From: Archilochus colubris
Lineage: Eukaryota; Chordata; Aves; Apodiformes; Trochilidae
DNA: 64,000 bases
Assembly (NCBI GenBank): GCA_023079485.1
Contig: CM041090.1
Span: 620,001 to 684,000 of the forward strand
Direction: 5' to 3'
The notes beneath the pieces were generated by a model that saw nothing but the letters and a program-made list of their open reading frames with translations, did no database searches and had not been told where the DNA came from. Shown here one piece after another: positions 1-16,214 of this stretch. Within the stretch, counting starts at the first letter, position 1; each line of letters opens with the position of its first letter. Made by a program: the position numbers and the translations under genes.

Positions 1-3000
1 AAACACCTAAATCACGCCAGAACTTAAACACTACCATGTTTTCTCTTTTCTGAGGAAGGCCATCATCACCATGAAGGATTCCAAGCCTTCTAAAGTAACA
101 GAAGTATGAAACTCTCCTACTCTGCCCTATTATTTTGAGCCTGAAAGAGATATGAGACAGAGCCTGTGCAATGATATAAAAAGATCTTAATCAAATGTCT
201 GAGTAAAAACTCGAGGCAGTTCTATTAAAGCATCAATCATGTATTTTCCAAAATAGAACCAGAGCTAGAACAGGCACCATCTTCCTGCAACTTGCACAGT
301 TTTTAAGTGAGCTGCTGGCTAAAATACTTAGGGTGAGATTGTATCAGAAAGCAAAGTATTTTGCAGGGTTTAATTGTGGTTATTTCTGGGAATGGAACTA
401 TCAGTTTGTGAAACAGACTTGGAGTTTGTAGTGGCTGGGCTACCTAGCACTTACTAAGGCATAATAATCCACACAGGCTGTTAAATTCCAGTGGTAGAGT
501 CAACAATAAGTAGAGTACAGAGGGAATGTCCATGTCAGGTTTAAACAGTAATGGGTCTAGCTACCTCTCTGCACTTTGCAACTCAACAAATCACTATAAG
601 TTGGGTTTTTTTTAACCCACTGGCTGGCTGAACAGTCTCATTAGCCTTGCCCACCTAGCCATAAACTCCTCCTCAGTGAAAGTGGGCCAAATGCACTGAT
701 ACATTTTTGGGAAGCAAGTCTAGGATTGCCTAGGTTTCCAGGCTGAGAGGTGGAAAGCACAGGTCAATTGGATTCAGACCCTTTTGCATGTGTGTTTGAA
801 GGTTATCAGCTGGCAAGCTATAGATTACTCTGTGGATAGCAGAAGGCACCTGCTTGACACAAATTATGCCTGCCAGATTTCAGTTTGCAAAACCAAATGA
901 TGAGAGGGCATCAGACAAACCCAAAGAGACAGTCACCAGACACCTCAGGCAAGGGAAAAATAAGATATGTGTCCCTAGCTTGTTTTGCAAAAATACCTGA
1001 ACAGTCTTAGCTGACATTTTCCAAAAACAGACATCAAAGGCAGGCAAAGTCCAGAAAATTAAAACACCAACAAAGTTTTAAGCAGCTGAATCTTTCCTAC
1101 AGTAGAAGGCACAAGGCAATCTTAAAACCAGGCAGCTTACCTACTACTAGCTTACCTGTGTGTCAGTGAACTGCAAACACACCAGAAGTATGTGAAAAGC
1201 CAGCTTGCAACCCAAGATGTTGCTGTGGGGCAAGGGCATTTTCATCTCCCAGAACAACAGCAAATGGTATTCATGAGCCCAAGGAATATGCAAGGCTACG
1301 TTTGCACAGTAATTTGGCTCACTCTAAGTGTTCTGCTAGATGCATAGTCTTGAGCCTTGCCTGCAGCTGGAATTTAGCCGCTGGTATCAACTGGATCTGG
1401 AGGATTGTTCTGGCATGGAGATTTATCCTACAGTGAGAACTGCCAGGTAGGCAAGGTTCTTGATACTGTTCAAAATCACGTTCTACTTCCAAAACTAGAA
1501 GCCAAAAGTTCAGGCTACACAGAGCTGTTTCCATAAATTCCCACAGAAGAGGTTCCTCTGGTAAGATGCTAACTGACAGCACTTATAGCTGAATTTTATT
1601 TGAAGGGCTCAGAGCACAGATACACAAGTGAGGAAAGCTGAAACACACAGGTTTGTAGTAGGAGACTCCAGGAACTTATTTATGGAGGCTATTAAAGAGG
1701 AGATGAAGGAGTGTCTTGATCAGGCTCAGTATCAATGCAACAAACAAACAAAAAAACCCCAAACAACAACCAGTATAGGAACATGGTGAAGTTTCTTAAA
1801 CAATGAAAGTAATTAACCTTTGGGAGAAAAGGGCTGTCATGGGTCCTTTCTCACTGGCATCTGTCAAGCCTAGATACTTTCCTGAAAGGTATTTTGGAAT
1901 TCCAATTAATTCAGGGTGCAATAAAATATAATCCAAAACCCACAACTACTGCAATTTTAGTTAAAACTTCCTACCACTAACTACAGCTACTACTAAACGT
2001 TAGAAGATGTAGTTGTGTTTTTGTTCTGCAGATGCTTTAATATTTGTTTTATCTAACCTTGTGGGCAGGGCCACATAAATGAATTCTAACAGCCCAGTTA
2101 TCTACTGGTACCAGATCTGTACTGCACCTTTCAAGCTGTTATATCTCACGGAACTGGCTGGCAGAGATTGAGGCCAGGAATTAAAATTTAGAAATCTAGG
2201 CTTAGCACTCCTGTTATAAATAAAAGCAGCCAAACTTCCTGTTTCTGTGCTTAAACATCAACAGTCAGTTGAGAAGTGAGATAGAGAGGGTCCCTCCAGT
2301 GGAGCCAAGAGCATTAACCTCCTCCCTGTCCCCATAGCACATTTCACCCAGTGGTTTCAAAAAGGCTGATTTTACAGCAGATCATCATCAGGTGACATAC
2401 GTGGTTTTAAAAAATTAGCTGTTATTGATTTATGAAGCTGACACAATGAATCTGCTGCCAAATTGAGAATGATAATCACCACACACTGCAGGAAGCAGGA
2501 CACCCTACCCTATATTCTGAGCTGGGCGATGTAGCCACCAGATACTTTATTACAGTAAGACCTGCAGGGAATAGGTGACTGTAAGTTTGCATCTGCATGG
2601 AAAGGGCACCCTTCTAATGGCCAGTGAGCTACTAGAGATGGTGCTGTGCAGGACCAGTCCCCTTCAGTTTCAAGAAAGCAGGAGGAGAAGTTGGATAAAC
2701 TTCTTGATTCAGTCTGAGCAAGCTCTGTTCCTCATCATGATTCACTGGGGGCCTGTTCCGGATCAAGGAGGAGGGTGATGAGATGTTTGATGTGGTAAAC
2801 AAACACTCTCAGCCAGAGATGCACACGTCTGTTTAGGAAAGCATCACGTTTGTGAAAGAACTATCTCCTGACTGAATTAGGTAGGAAATACAAGGATTCC
2901 ATGTGGCTTCCTTTCTCTGAAAGCTGAATTACTCTCAGCCTCGGTGTTTGCACTGAATCACACCCCATTAGGATCACTTCAGTCCCCCAAGAACTGAAAG

Positions 3001-4462
3001 CACACACCTCCATATATTTACAAGGGAGATACCCCTCTGAGTTCATTTGCAAGAACCACTCCCAGCACTGGCTCTCCCAATGCCCAACCAATCCTCCCAG
3101 CAGAACCCTTTCCTGCACAATCATCTCCTCGCTTTGTTCAGAGAAATCTGCATCTCTCCTGCTCACCCTGTGGTACTGACTGCTCCCTGCAGCCTGCAGG
3201 GTTCCTGGGGATCTTTCCTTGTGAGAGTGAGTCAGAAAAAGAGCCCAGCTGGGTATCTGGAAGCCCATTTGGGTTTATGATTTAGCAAGGTGTGGGACAC
3301 CTTTTCTTTCGAATCAACCCATGAATCCAGTATGGAATTACTGACAATACACACGAACAGACTGCCTGTCATTTCCCAGAGTCATTTCTGTGACTCTTAA
3401 CTGGAAATACCAAGTAGTAAATGAACAGAGAAACTGAAATCCAACCCCCCCACACCTCCTGTTTCTCTGAAAGGCCGTTTCTGTGACAGGATCAGACTGG
3501 CAGCATGCACAAAGCTGCTGCCACTGCTGTACATGCTACTGGTCAGCAGATACACAAAGCAATCCCATTTCCAGAGCTGTGAAGCTGGCAGTAAATTTAC
3601 ACAGCCATTTACAATAGCTTTGAAAAATGAAAAACAAAGCACAGTCATTTCAAGCTCCATTTGAAACAGAGTGAGAAAAATCAATGTTTGACAAATAGGA
3701 AGGGACAAATTCTGGGTAAGGAAATACTGCTAAGCTTTTAGAAACATTTGTGGTTTTTAACTGGCAATCAAAGAGTGAGCAACCTGATGCCTTTGGAATA
3801 CCTGTGTACTTGAATGGCAGGAGCTGTTAAAACATATTGGGAGTCCATCATTAAAGCAAATGGGACAAAGCTCTAGTTAGTAATTAGCTTGTTACTCAAA
3901 CAAACATACCAGCAGTGGGGCTAGTTCTGCAGTCCTTGCTCAACACATCTGTACCATCAGTTCTCTACTGGTAAAAGCCTGATCATGGCTGCTCCCAGTT
4001 AGCTATTTAAGTTTTGAATGTGTATTTGAGGTAGGAATGGATTCTGTCCATGTTAACTCAGCCCAGGCTCAGACTAATTTAGGTTAAAAGGAATCTCTGG
4101 ATGTCATCTAGCTTATCTCCTGATGAGGAAATGTAAAGTGGGATACAGAAAGGGTGCAGGGCTCACTTTAGGAGTGCAGGGGAAGGGCATCAAGAGCCGT
4201 TCATATTCCTGGCCCAGCATCATATCCTCACAGCCACAGGCTGCAGTTACCATGCAAAAAATGAAATCTGGCTCTTCGTTGGTGACACCTGAACTGCGAT
4301 GAGTAGGGTTTCCAGGAGCAGTGAGTCTCTTCCTTGCCAGAGACACACTGAGCAACACCACCTGCCATGGGAAATTTCTCTCCATGCCCTGGCACCTGAC
4401 ATCACCAGCCTCTGAACTGATCCTTGCAGCATTCTGCCTTCCTTCCCCCTCCCCCAAGTCAC
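1..4462. other. TTC9: TTC9 intron 1 (part), no other feature seen
   Basis: This is AT-rich sequence upstream of the TTC9 internal exon at 5990. Exon 1 of the gene must lie before base 1, so the stretch is taken as intron 1. The open frames here are short, overlap on both strands and resemble no protein I recognise. No readable transposable element or RNA gene was seen. Intron status is inferred from the downstream exon and the three-exon structure known for TTC9. Confidence 0.7.
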
Positions 4463-4945
4463 ATAATCACAGAATGTTAAGGGTTGAAAGGGACCTTTGG
4501 AGACCATCTAATCCAACCCCCCTGCCAGGGCAGGTTCACATAAGAGCAGGTTGCACAGCACAGTGTCCAGGCAGGTTTTGAAAAATCTCCAAAGAGACAG
4601 AGACTCCACCACCTCTCTGGGCAGCCTGTTCCAGTGCTGGAGTAAAAAAAGTTCTTCCTCCTGTTTAGATGGAACTTCATATGTTCAAGTCTGTGCTCAT
4701 CACTTCTTGTTCTGTGACTGGGCACCAAAAAAAGACTGTCCCCAGCCTCCTGACACCCACCCTTTAAGTATTTCTAAGCATTGAGAAGCCTGTCTTCGTT
4801 TCTGCAGACTAAGAAGACCCAAGTCCCCCAGCCTTTCCTCATAAGAGAGATGTCCTAGTCTCCTAACCATCTTTGAAGCCAAGGACAGCAGTTCTCTATC
4901 CTTGAACTGGGGAGCCCAGAACTGGACCCAGTACTCCAGATGCAG
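4463..4945 (-). repeat. CR1 LINE fragment, 3' end, minus orientation
   Basis: The sequence opens with the complement of a CR1 3' terminus (ATAATCACAGAATG followed by GGTTGAAAGGGACC). It continues through the standard blocks: ATCTAATCCAACCCC, a version of gactccaccacctctctggg, CAGCCTGTTCCAGTGCTGG, and the GGGAGCCCAGAACTGGACCC block near 4908. The 5' truncation is typical of CR1 retrotransposition. The far edge is uncertain, because resemblance fades after about 4945 and could run to about 5100. It lies in TTC9 intron 1. Confidence 0.9.
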
Positions 4946-5807
4946 AGAATCTGTCATTCCCAATGTTGCTTTGGATTGCAGCACCAGGGGAGCTTGTGGA
5001 CACCACAACTTTCCTTATTTTACTGGAGACTCTGACTGCACCATTTTGTCACCTTTCCTCAAACCATTCTTAATGTCCAATGCACCTAATGAAGTTCATC
5101 TCACCTGAGGAAGCACTACAATAAGCCAGAAATGGGGCTTTAAAGCATGTCTTGAGGCTCTTGTCCTTTCCTCTTTATTTCACTCCTACTTGTGGGCATT
5201 TTCTTCAGCTCTGTGTTATTTACTCTGCAGTTCTCCTTCATCCCAGAGTCCTCAGCCTGCTGTTTCTTCCCTGTTTGCTTTTTCCCCTAGGGAGTCAGCA
5301 GAACTGATGTCTCAGGCTGAGGGTGTGTTTACAGCACCTTGCAGGCAGCACACAGCCTGGCACCTTTGTTCCCGGTTCTACAACTCCAGCTGCCTCTGCT
5401 TCGCTAGCAGCACATTCCGACAGAACAGAACCCCCTCCTTTCCTACAGCAAAACTCCACACAGGACCTCCCGGATTGAAGGCAGCTCCATATTATTTGTA
5501 AATGGCTTAAGACAAATGCAAAAATCGATCCAATTTAGTCTTTTTTTCCTTGTCAGATGGCTGGTTGACTGCCTTTTTGTACTTCCCTGAGCTCCAGCCC
5601 TCAGTCTGAGAAGCAATCTAACTACAGGCTGAGCCTGTGGCTCCTATGAGCCCGCAGGGTGTTCCGGTTCTGCAGGGGGATGTTCACTTTCTGGCACTTT
5701 CCCTCCTCTCCCCCTGAGAGCAAAACCTAAAACCTTCGCTTTCCAGCACCAGAAATCGGAGCCGTCGGCGTTCCAGCGGGTTTGGCAAACGATCCGTAGG
5801 GCTGCAC

Positions 5808-9302
<3,495 letters not shown>

Positions 9303-9768
9303 TTATAGATTCACAGAATGTTTCAGGTTGGAAGAGACCTTCAAGATCATCCAGTCCAACCTTTGACCAACACCATAATCTAACTACTAAACCATGTCCC
9401 TAAGGACCAAATGTCTAAATGCCTTTTAAATACCTTCAGGGATGGTGACTCCACCACTGTCCTGGGCAGGACATTCCAATGCCTGACAACCCTCTTACTG
9501 AAAAAATATTTCCTAGCATCCAGCCTGAACCTCTCCTGGCACAGCTTCCATCCATTCCCTCTGGTCCTATCTCCTATCCTCAGTTCACTAAGGAGGAGAG
9601 GCTGTTTTCCTCCTTGATCCAACCTCCTTTGAGGTAGTTGAAGAGAGCTATAAGGTCTCCTCTCAGCCTCCTCTTCTAAATAACCCCAGCTCCCTCAGCT
9701 GTTCCTCATAGGACTTGTGCTCCAGGCCCTTAATGAGCTTCATTGCCCTTCTCTGGACATGCTCAAGT
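9303..9768 (-). repeat. CR1 LINE fragment, 3' end, minus orientation
   Basis: It begins ATTATAGATTCACAGAATG, then TTGGAAGAGACC, ATCCAGTCCAACC, GGGATGGTGACTCCACCAC and GGCAGGACATTCCAATGCC. It ends with the AATGAGCTTCATTGCCCTTC and TCTGGACATGCTC blocks. These are the avian CR1 blocks read in reverse complement. It is well preserved and 5' truncated, and lies in TTC9 intron 2. Confidence 0.93.
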
Positions 9769-11399
<1,631 letters not shown>

Positions 11400-12106
11400 A
11401 AGTGAAGCCCAAGGAGGAACATTTCCTTCCCAGAAGCCCATTTGGTGGATTTTCCTGTTTGCTCTGCCTCATCCTCATCTCCTCATTCATCCACTTTCCC
11501 TTGCTCTTCATGGAATCCCAGTTTTGAAAAAAAGAGACTTAGACACTGGGTATGGCTTCTTGCCAACTGCAGTAATACCCATTCCCTGTGGCAGGAGAGC
11601 ACAATGGCTACAGCCAACCTTGTTCCAAGACAGTGTCACACACCTGGAGTAGGCAATGCTGGGGGACCTTTTTGGTCCTGAGCTGACTGCCTCATTACCC
11701 TGAGGGAAGCAAACTCCCCGGAACAACGACTCCTGACCAGGCAAGTTGGAGATGAACAGCTTGGAGAGAGATCTCTGAAGCTTTGAAGAGCTGAGAAAGC
11801 AAGAAAGCTACTGGTCTCTTCACAGGGGACAGCAAATGCCTTTTTACCATCAGTTCCCTCTGCCTGCTTCTCCAGTGTGTGTTGTTGGTCTCCAGTGAGA
11901 GCTCTCATGCTCCCAGGCCAATGCCAGTGAAAACTGTTTCTAAGCATCCTCTTAATGAAAGCACAGAGCTACCCTACCAACTCCCTGCAGAGCTATCCCA
12001 GTGCTGGAAGAGAAGGCTGTGGGCTACCACAGTATGCTGGATGGACTGTAAAAAGCATGGTGTACAGAGGGAAAAACTGTGAAATAATTCATTAAAGGCA
12101 AATAAA
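11400..12106 (+). other. TTC9: TTC9 3' UTR, minimal extent
   Basis: This sequence follows the TTC9 stop codon up to the first good AATAAA at 12101. The mammalian TTC9 mRNA has a 3' UTR of several kilobases, so the true end may be further on. I cannot fix it without transcript data. Confidence 0.5.
12101..12106 (+). terminator. TTC9: Candidate polyadenylation signal AATAAA for TTC9
   Basis: AATAAA lies about 700 nt after the TTC9 stop codon, preceded by ATTAAA at 12091-12096 and followed by a modestly GT-rich segment (GCTCTTGGGTTT) near 12150. A proximal mRNA end here is plausible, but the downstream element is weak. Confidence 0.35.
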
Positions 12107-12240
12107 AATTATAAATAGGCAACAAGTCCAGGCATTGCTTTTCAAAGTGAGCTCTTGGGTTTCCCACATCCAGACAGGTAACATTGTCTGGTGAGGGGGG
12201 GAAAGCACGGGGGGGGAACACAGAGCCTCTCCTTTCTTAT

Positions 12241-12416
12241 CTTGGCTCTGCCAATGCCTTGCTGTCTGTTCTTGGGCAGGTCACGTAGACTCTGTGCCTC
12301 AGTTTCCCCATCTGTGCACAGGGGATAATTATACTTCCCTACCTCGCAGGGGTGTTGTGAGGATGTGTTAGTTAATGTTTGTAAGTAACAGTACAGTGAT
12401 GTACAGTGCTAAGTAT
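12241..12416 (+). repeat. MIR (CORE-SINE) copy, plus orientation
   Basis: Key blocks in order: CTTGGCTCTGCCA, CTTGGGCAGGTCAC (12271), TGTGCCTCAGTTTCCCCATC (12293), GGGGATAATTATAC, CTACCTCGCAGGGGTGTTGT (12340), GAGGAT, GTTAATGTTTGTAA and CAGTGCTAAGTAT. This is the diagnostic order of the amniote MIR consensus, from the tRNA-derived end through the CORE to the 3' tail. MIR copies in birds are ancient and usually decayed. This one lies about 840 nt past the TTC9 stop, within or just past its 3' UTR. Confidence 0.85.
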
Positions 12417-14893
12417 AATCAGTATATTGGAATGAGGTCTGGATTCTCCCACCTTGTGCTGGTGCTTCCTGTGTCCTGTTTTTTTTCTTTTGTAGAAGAA
12501 CATGGTGCTGACAAGCAGGGCAGGACTAACAGCTTTGGAGCCTATTTCAGCAGCTTGTAGGACCTGTTTAGACCCTCTCCAGCAGCCTGATCACTTCTAA
12601 GAGCTCAGGCCCCTTGGCTTAAGGATCCTTTACTGAAACTGCCAGTGATGGGATCAGTAGGGGCCACAAACACATCTCCAGTGGGACTTCCCCATCAGTG
12701 GTCCATCGGGACCTGTTTCCAGTTCCAGGATGTACATGAGTGGTCTTATCCCATGTTAGTGAACGTGAAATGAGCATACCCAGACCTACTTCACTCAGCC
12801 CTCAGCTGAAACACAGAAACTGAAACACAGAGAGCTGGATAGACAAAGTTCAGCCAAGTGTTGCATGCTTTGGTCTCAGAGGATGCAGTGTCTGCAGACG
12901 GTTGTCTATAGCATCCCACAATCCAGCTGTGGTATCTCACCACAATGCTCTCCAGCCAAAATCTGAAGGAGTTGATAGAGAAACATGAAAAGGCAAATCT
13001 CTGTCCTTGCCTCTCAAAAAAAATGAAGTAGCATTCACTAGTTCTGTGACACATACCAGCCCACACTGGGGGTGGCTAAGAAACCATCTTAAAGTGGCAT
13101 TTAAGTCTCTGAAGTAGGGACCTGCATCAGTTGTGTGAAACTTCTGTTACCTGGGATGGCACCAGGAGCTCATATTCCTCAGGTGTTTGGTGGAAAGCAT
13201 CTGCTTCCCAAAGTTGGAAACTGTGTGAAGTCACTGTGAAGGTAAGGGCTGCATTCTGGAGGCAGCAGTCACCTTCTTCAGATGGCCTATAGTTCATACA
13301 TCTGTGCTAGAAATAGCAAGGACCTCTGCCCACCACTACACATGTCTAAGCTGCTAGGAAAGCAATCAAGTTAAAGACAAAGAGGACGAAATGAAAGAGA
13401 GGAAAATCTGTAGATGATTGTTAACTAGATCAGAAAAAATGTTAGGCAGAGCTGTGCAGAGTGCATGTAAGGTGTACGTGGCACTGGATTAACTACGTGA
13501 GCTAAATAGATTCCACTTGTCAGGCACATGCAATCCTTCATTTCCTAACTGCATCACAGCATGCAGCAAATTCAAATAGAGGCAGCTCCCCCATACTTCA
13601 TATTGCTCATGACAGTTCATCCCACATCTGATTGTGTCTCTTCACTAGGAGTGAAATTAGAATTCATCTTGTAGGACATGCAGGAGGAGATGATCCCACC
13701 CACATAAACAGTCTCTGCCTCAGGAAAGCTCAGGCAAGCAGAGCCAGGCTTGTTATGCATGACCTTAATGTAAGTGAAAGGGTATTTTCCAGTCACTGGA
13801 TATGTAGGTCCATGGACTGTCACTTTGTCTGGAAACAACTTCAGCCCTCACAATGGCTTCATGATACAGTCACTGCATCAGCCCCATGGATACACCAGTA
13901 TAAAAAGGGAGCAGCCAACTCCAAAATACACAACACAATCTCTTCAACCTCTTTCCCTCCAGGAGCACTGCAAAGTGGGGAGGGGAAAGTGTTAAGTTTA
14001 TGAATGTGCATATGGAAAAGACCTCAGTTGCTACACAACAACCTGCTTTTTGCAGAAAATGATTGTCCTCATACAGGTTGACAGCCATGGTACCTGCAAG
14101 CAGTGCCCAGTCACACCAGGACTTGGAAGAAGAAAGTCACCAAAGAGAAAACAGTCAGGGACTGTTTTGCCAGCAATGTAGCATCTGTATGTTTCCACAG
14201 TGACACAGAGCTTGAGCAAAACATAGACAAAACTCCAAGTGGGAGCCTTCCATGCAGCAAGGAGAGAGACAGCGTCAACGCTACCACAGCCTGGGCTACA
14301 CTCTCCCCACAGAAGGCAGCTCTCCCTTGCAGTGTCAAACATCCCAGAAGAATTTGCAGTCTAATTGGAAAGATGTGCAGACATTCCACCACTTCTACTG
14401 CACGTGTGAGTAGGGAAGAGCCTTTTGATACTTCCTAAAAGGCTTTGTCTTCTTCAGAGAGAAAGAAAAGGCATATTAAACATCCAGCACATCCTGCAAG
14501 GGGCTTTTCAGCTCCAGAGGAGCAAGCTCCTAAATGACCATTGGCAAACAGGGAAACAAGAAACACAAGAATGAAATAAGGGTTGGTCATAAATGCAAGA
14601 ATCTGATATCGAGCCCCCATGTATGCAACAAGGCCCTCCAGAGGGCCATAGTTAAACAGAATTACACACCTTTTCCACTGAGTGGTCCTCAGCAGGCAGA
14701 TGTGGAGGTGTTGGCAGAGGCCATCCAATCCCACTGAAGTTACCCAGCTATTGCTATAGGGAGTTGGAAAGACAGAGGAGCACAGTTGGATGTGGTCATG
14801 TTCACTACCAGATGAAGCTGTTTTCCTGTGGAGCAGTTAAGTGATAATGTGAAAATACACACCCTGGAAGCCAAAACAAACAAACAAGTGTTT
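12417..14893. other. TTC9 downstream noncoding sequence
   Basis: This may still be 3' UTR, or intergenic. The open frames are short and overlap on both strands. No recognisable protein, RNA gene or transposon was seen. Confidence 0.6.
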
Positions 14894-15281
14894 TAGAATC
14901 ATAGACTCATAGAATATGCTGAGGTGGAAGGGACCCATCAGGATCGAGTCCAACTCCTGTCCCTGTGTAAGGCACCCCTAGGATCACACCATGTGGCAGA
15001 GAGCATCATCCAAACACTTCTTGAACTCAGGCAGGTTTGGGACTGTGACCACTTCCTTGGGAAGCCTGTTCCAGTGCTCAACCACCCCCTGAGTGAAAAA
15101 ACTTTTCCCGGTATCTAACCTAAACCTCCCCTGATTCAGCTTCCTGCCATTTCCCTGAGTCTGGTCTTTGGTCACAGGAGGGAAGAAATCAGAACCTGTC
15201 CCATCTCCTCCCCTCGTGAGGAAGCCATAGACTGCAATGAGGTCTCCCCCTCAGCCTCCTTTTCTCCAAACTGACCAAAGG
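14894..15281 (-). repeat. CR1 LINE fragment, 3' end, minus orientation
   Basis: It starts TAGAATCATAGACTCATAGA, which is the complement of the CR1 3' terminal repeat ATTCTATGA. GGTGGAAGGGACCCATCAGG, GGAAGCCTGTTCCAGTGCTC and CTCAGCCTCCTTTTCTCCAA follow. The intact terminal repeat and clean blocks suggest a fairly young copy. Confidence 0.93.
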
Positions 15282-15711
15282 CTTAGCTACATTATTTGCA
15301 GTTCACAATTGGCAGGATATGCAGCAGGAAAAAGGACAGGAAGAGTAGAGGTGATTTTCCAGCTGGAGGGGGTAAAAGAGGGGGAGGCTTCCTTCCTCCA
15401 GCACAATCATTTAAAGTGTGAGAAGACAAACCCATGCTGACTGCAGGACTTTTCCAAATGTGTGTTAACCATTGCAGTTGTGAAGAAGTTTTTGTTTAAA
15501 TTAAGAAGAGGGTATGACAGGAAGGAAGGCAAAGGTCTGGCTATTCTTGCTTGTTAGTGAACCCAGGAGCCCATAAAATGGGTGCAGAGCAACCCCTTTA
15601 GCTGTGCATCTCCATTTAGCTTTCCCAGAATTTCTCTGTAAGTTTCATCTGTGTAGATGTTCCCCACAAACTATACCCAGTGAGCCCAGGAGTGCCTGTC
15701 TTCTTACAGTG

Positions 15712-15812
15712 GTTCACGTGAGACTTCCAGAGGGTTTGTCTACCTCGTTTTCTTTGTGCTCAATCCCTTCATGGTACCTTTTCTCTTTTCTTCTTCCAAG
15801 GGGTGGGATAAG
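15712..15812. repeat. 101-bp direct repeat, copy 1
   Basis: It matches 16114-16214 at 98 of 101 positions by eye; the differences are CACGTG/CATGTG, CAGAGG/CAAAGG and CTCGTT/CTTGTT. The start-to-start offset is 402 bp. The shared core includes CTCAATCCCTTCATGGTACC. A perfect 9-bp stem with an AAAA loop (15811-15832) overlaps the last two bases and lies otherwise just beyond the end of this copy. Confidence 0.9.
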
Positions 15813-16113
15813 TGAGATTAAAAAATCTCACTTTTCTACCAGTTGGTTTATGTTATGGAACAAGATGTTGCTACTCATCCAGCCCCTCCCTATCAGATAT
15901 TCTATTACTAACTGTATTGCATAAATATTAATGCAAAGAACACTTTGTTCTGTTTAACTGTGAGTTATGGAAGAGGTTTCCACTCGTGGGGTGAACACCA
16001 TGTGAGCCACATCCCTTTTCCTCACCTAGAAGCTCATTTTTCCTGTTCCTTCCTTCCTGCATGGGGTTTCAAGAGGAGCCAGCCTCTCCTTAAGACTTCT
16101 TTTTCCAGTTCCA

Positions 16114-16214
16114 GTTCATGTGAGACTTCCAAAGGGTTTGTCTACCTTGTTTTCTTTGTGCTCAATCCCTTCATGGTACCTTTTCTCTTTTCTTCTTCCA
16201 AGGGGTGGGATAAG
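16114..16214. repeat. 101-bp direct repeat, copy 2
   Basis: This is the second copy of the unit at 15712-15812. The flanks of the two copies do not match, so the duplication is confined to about 101 bp. It is not a recognised transposon; the ends do not look like LTR TG...CA termini. Confidence 0.9.

Noticed and set aside
15712..16214. LTR pair of a small retrotransposon
   Set aside because: The 101-bp copies are too short and lack TG/CA termini, and no primer-binding site or internal coding is visible between them.
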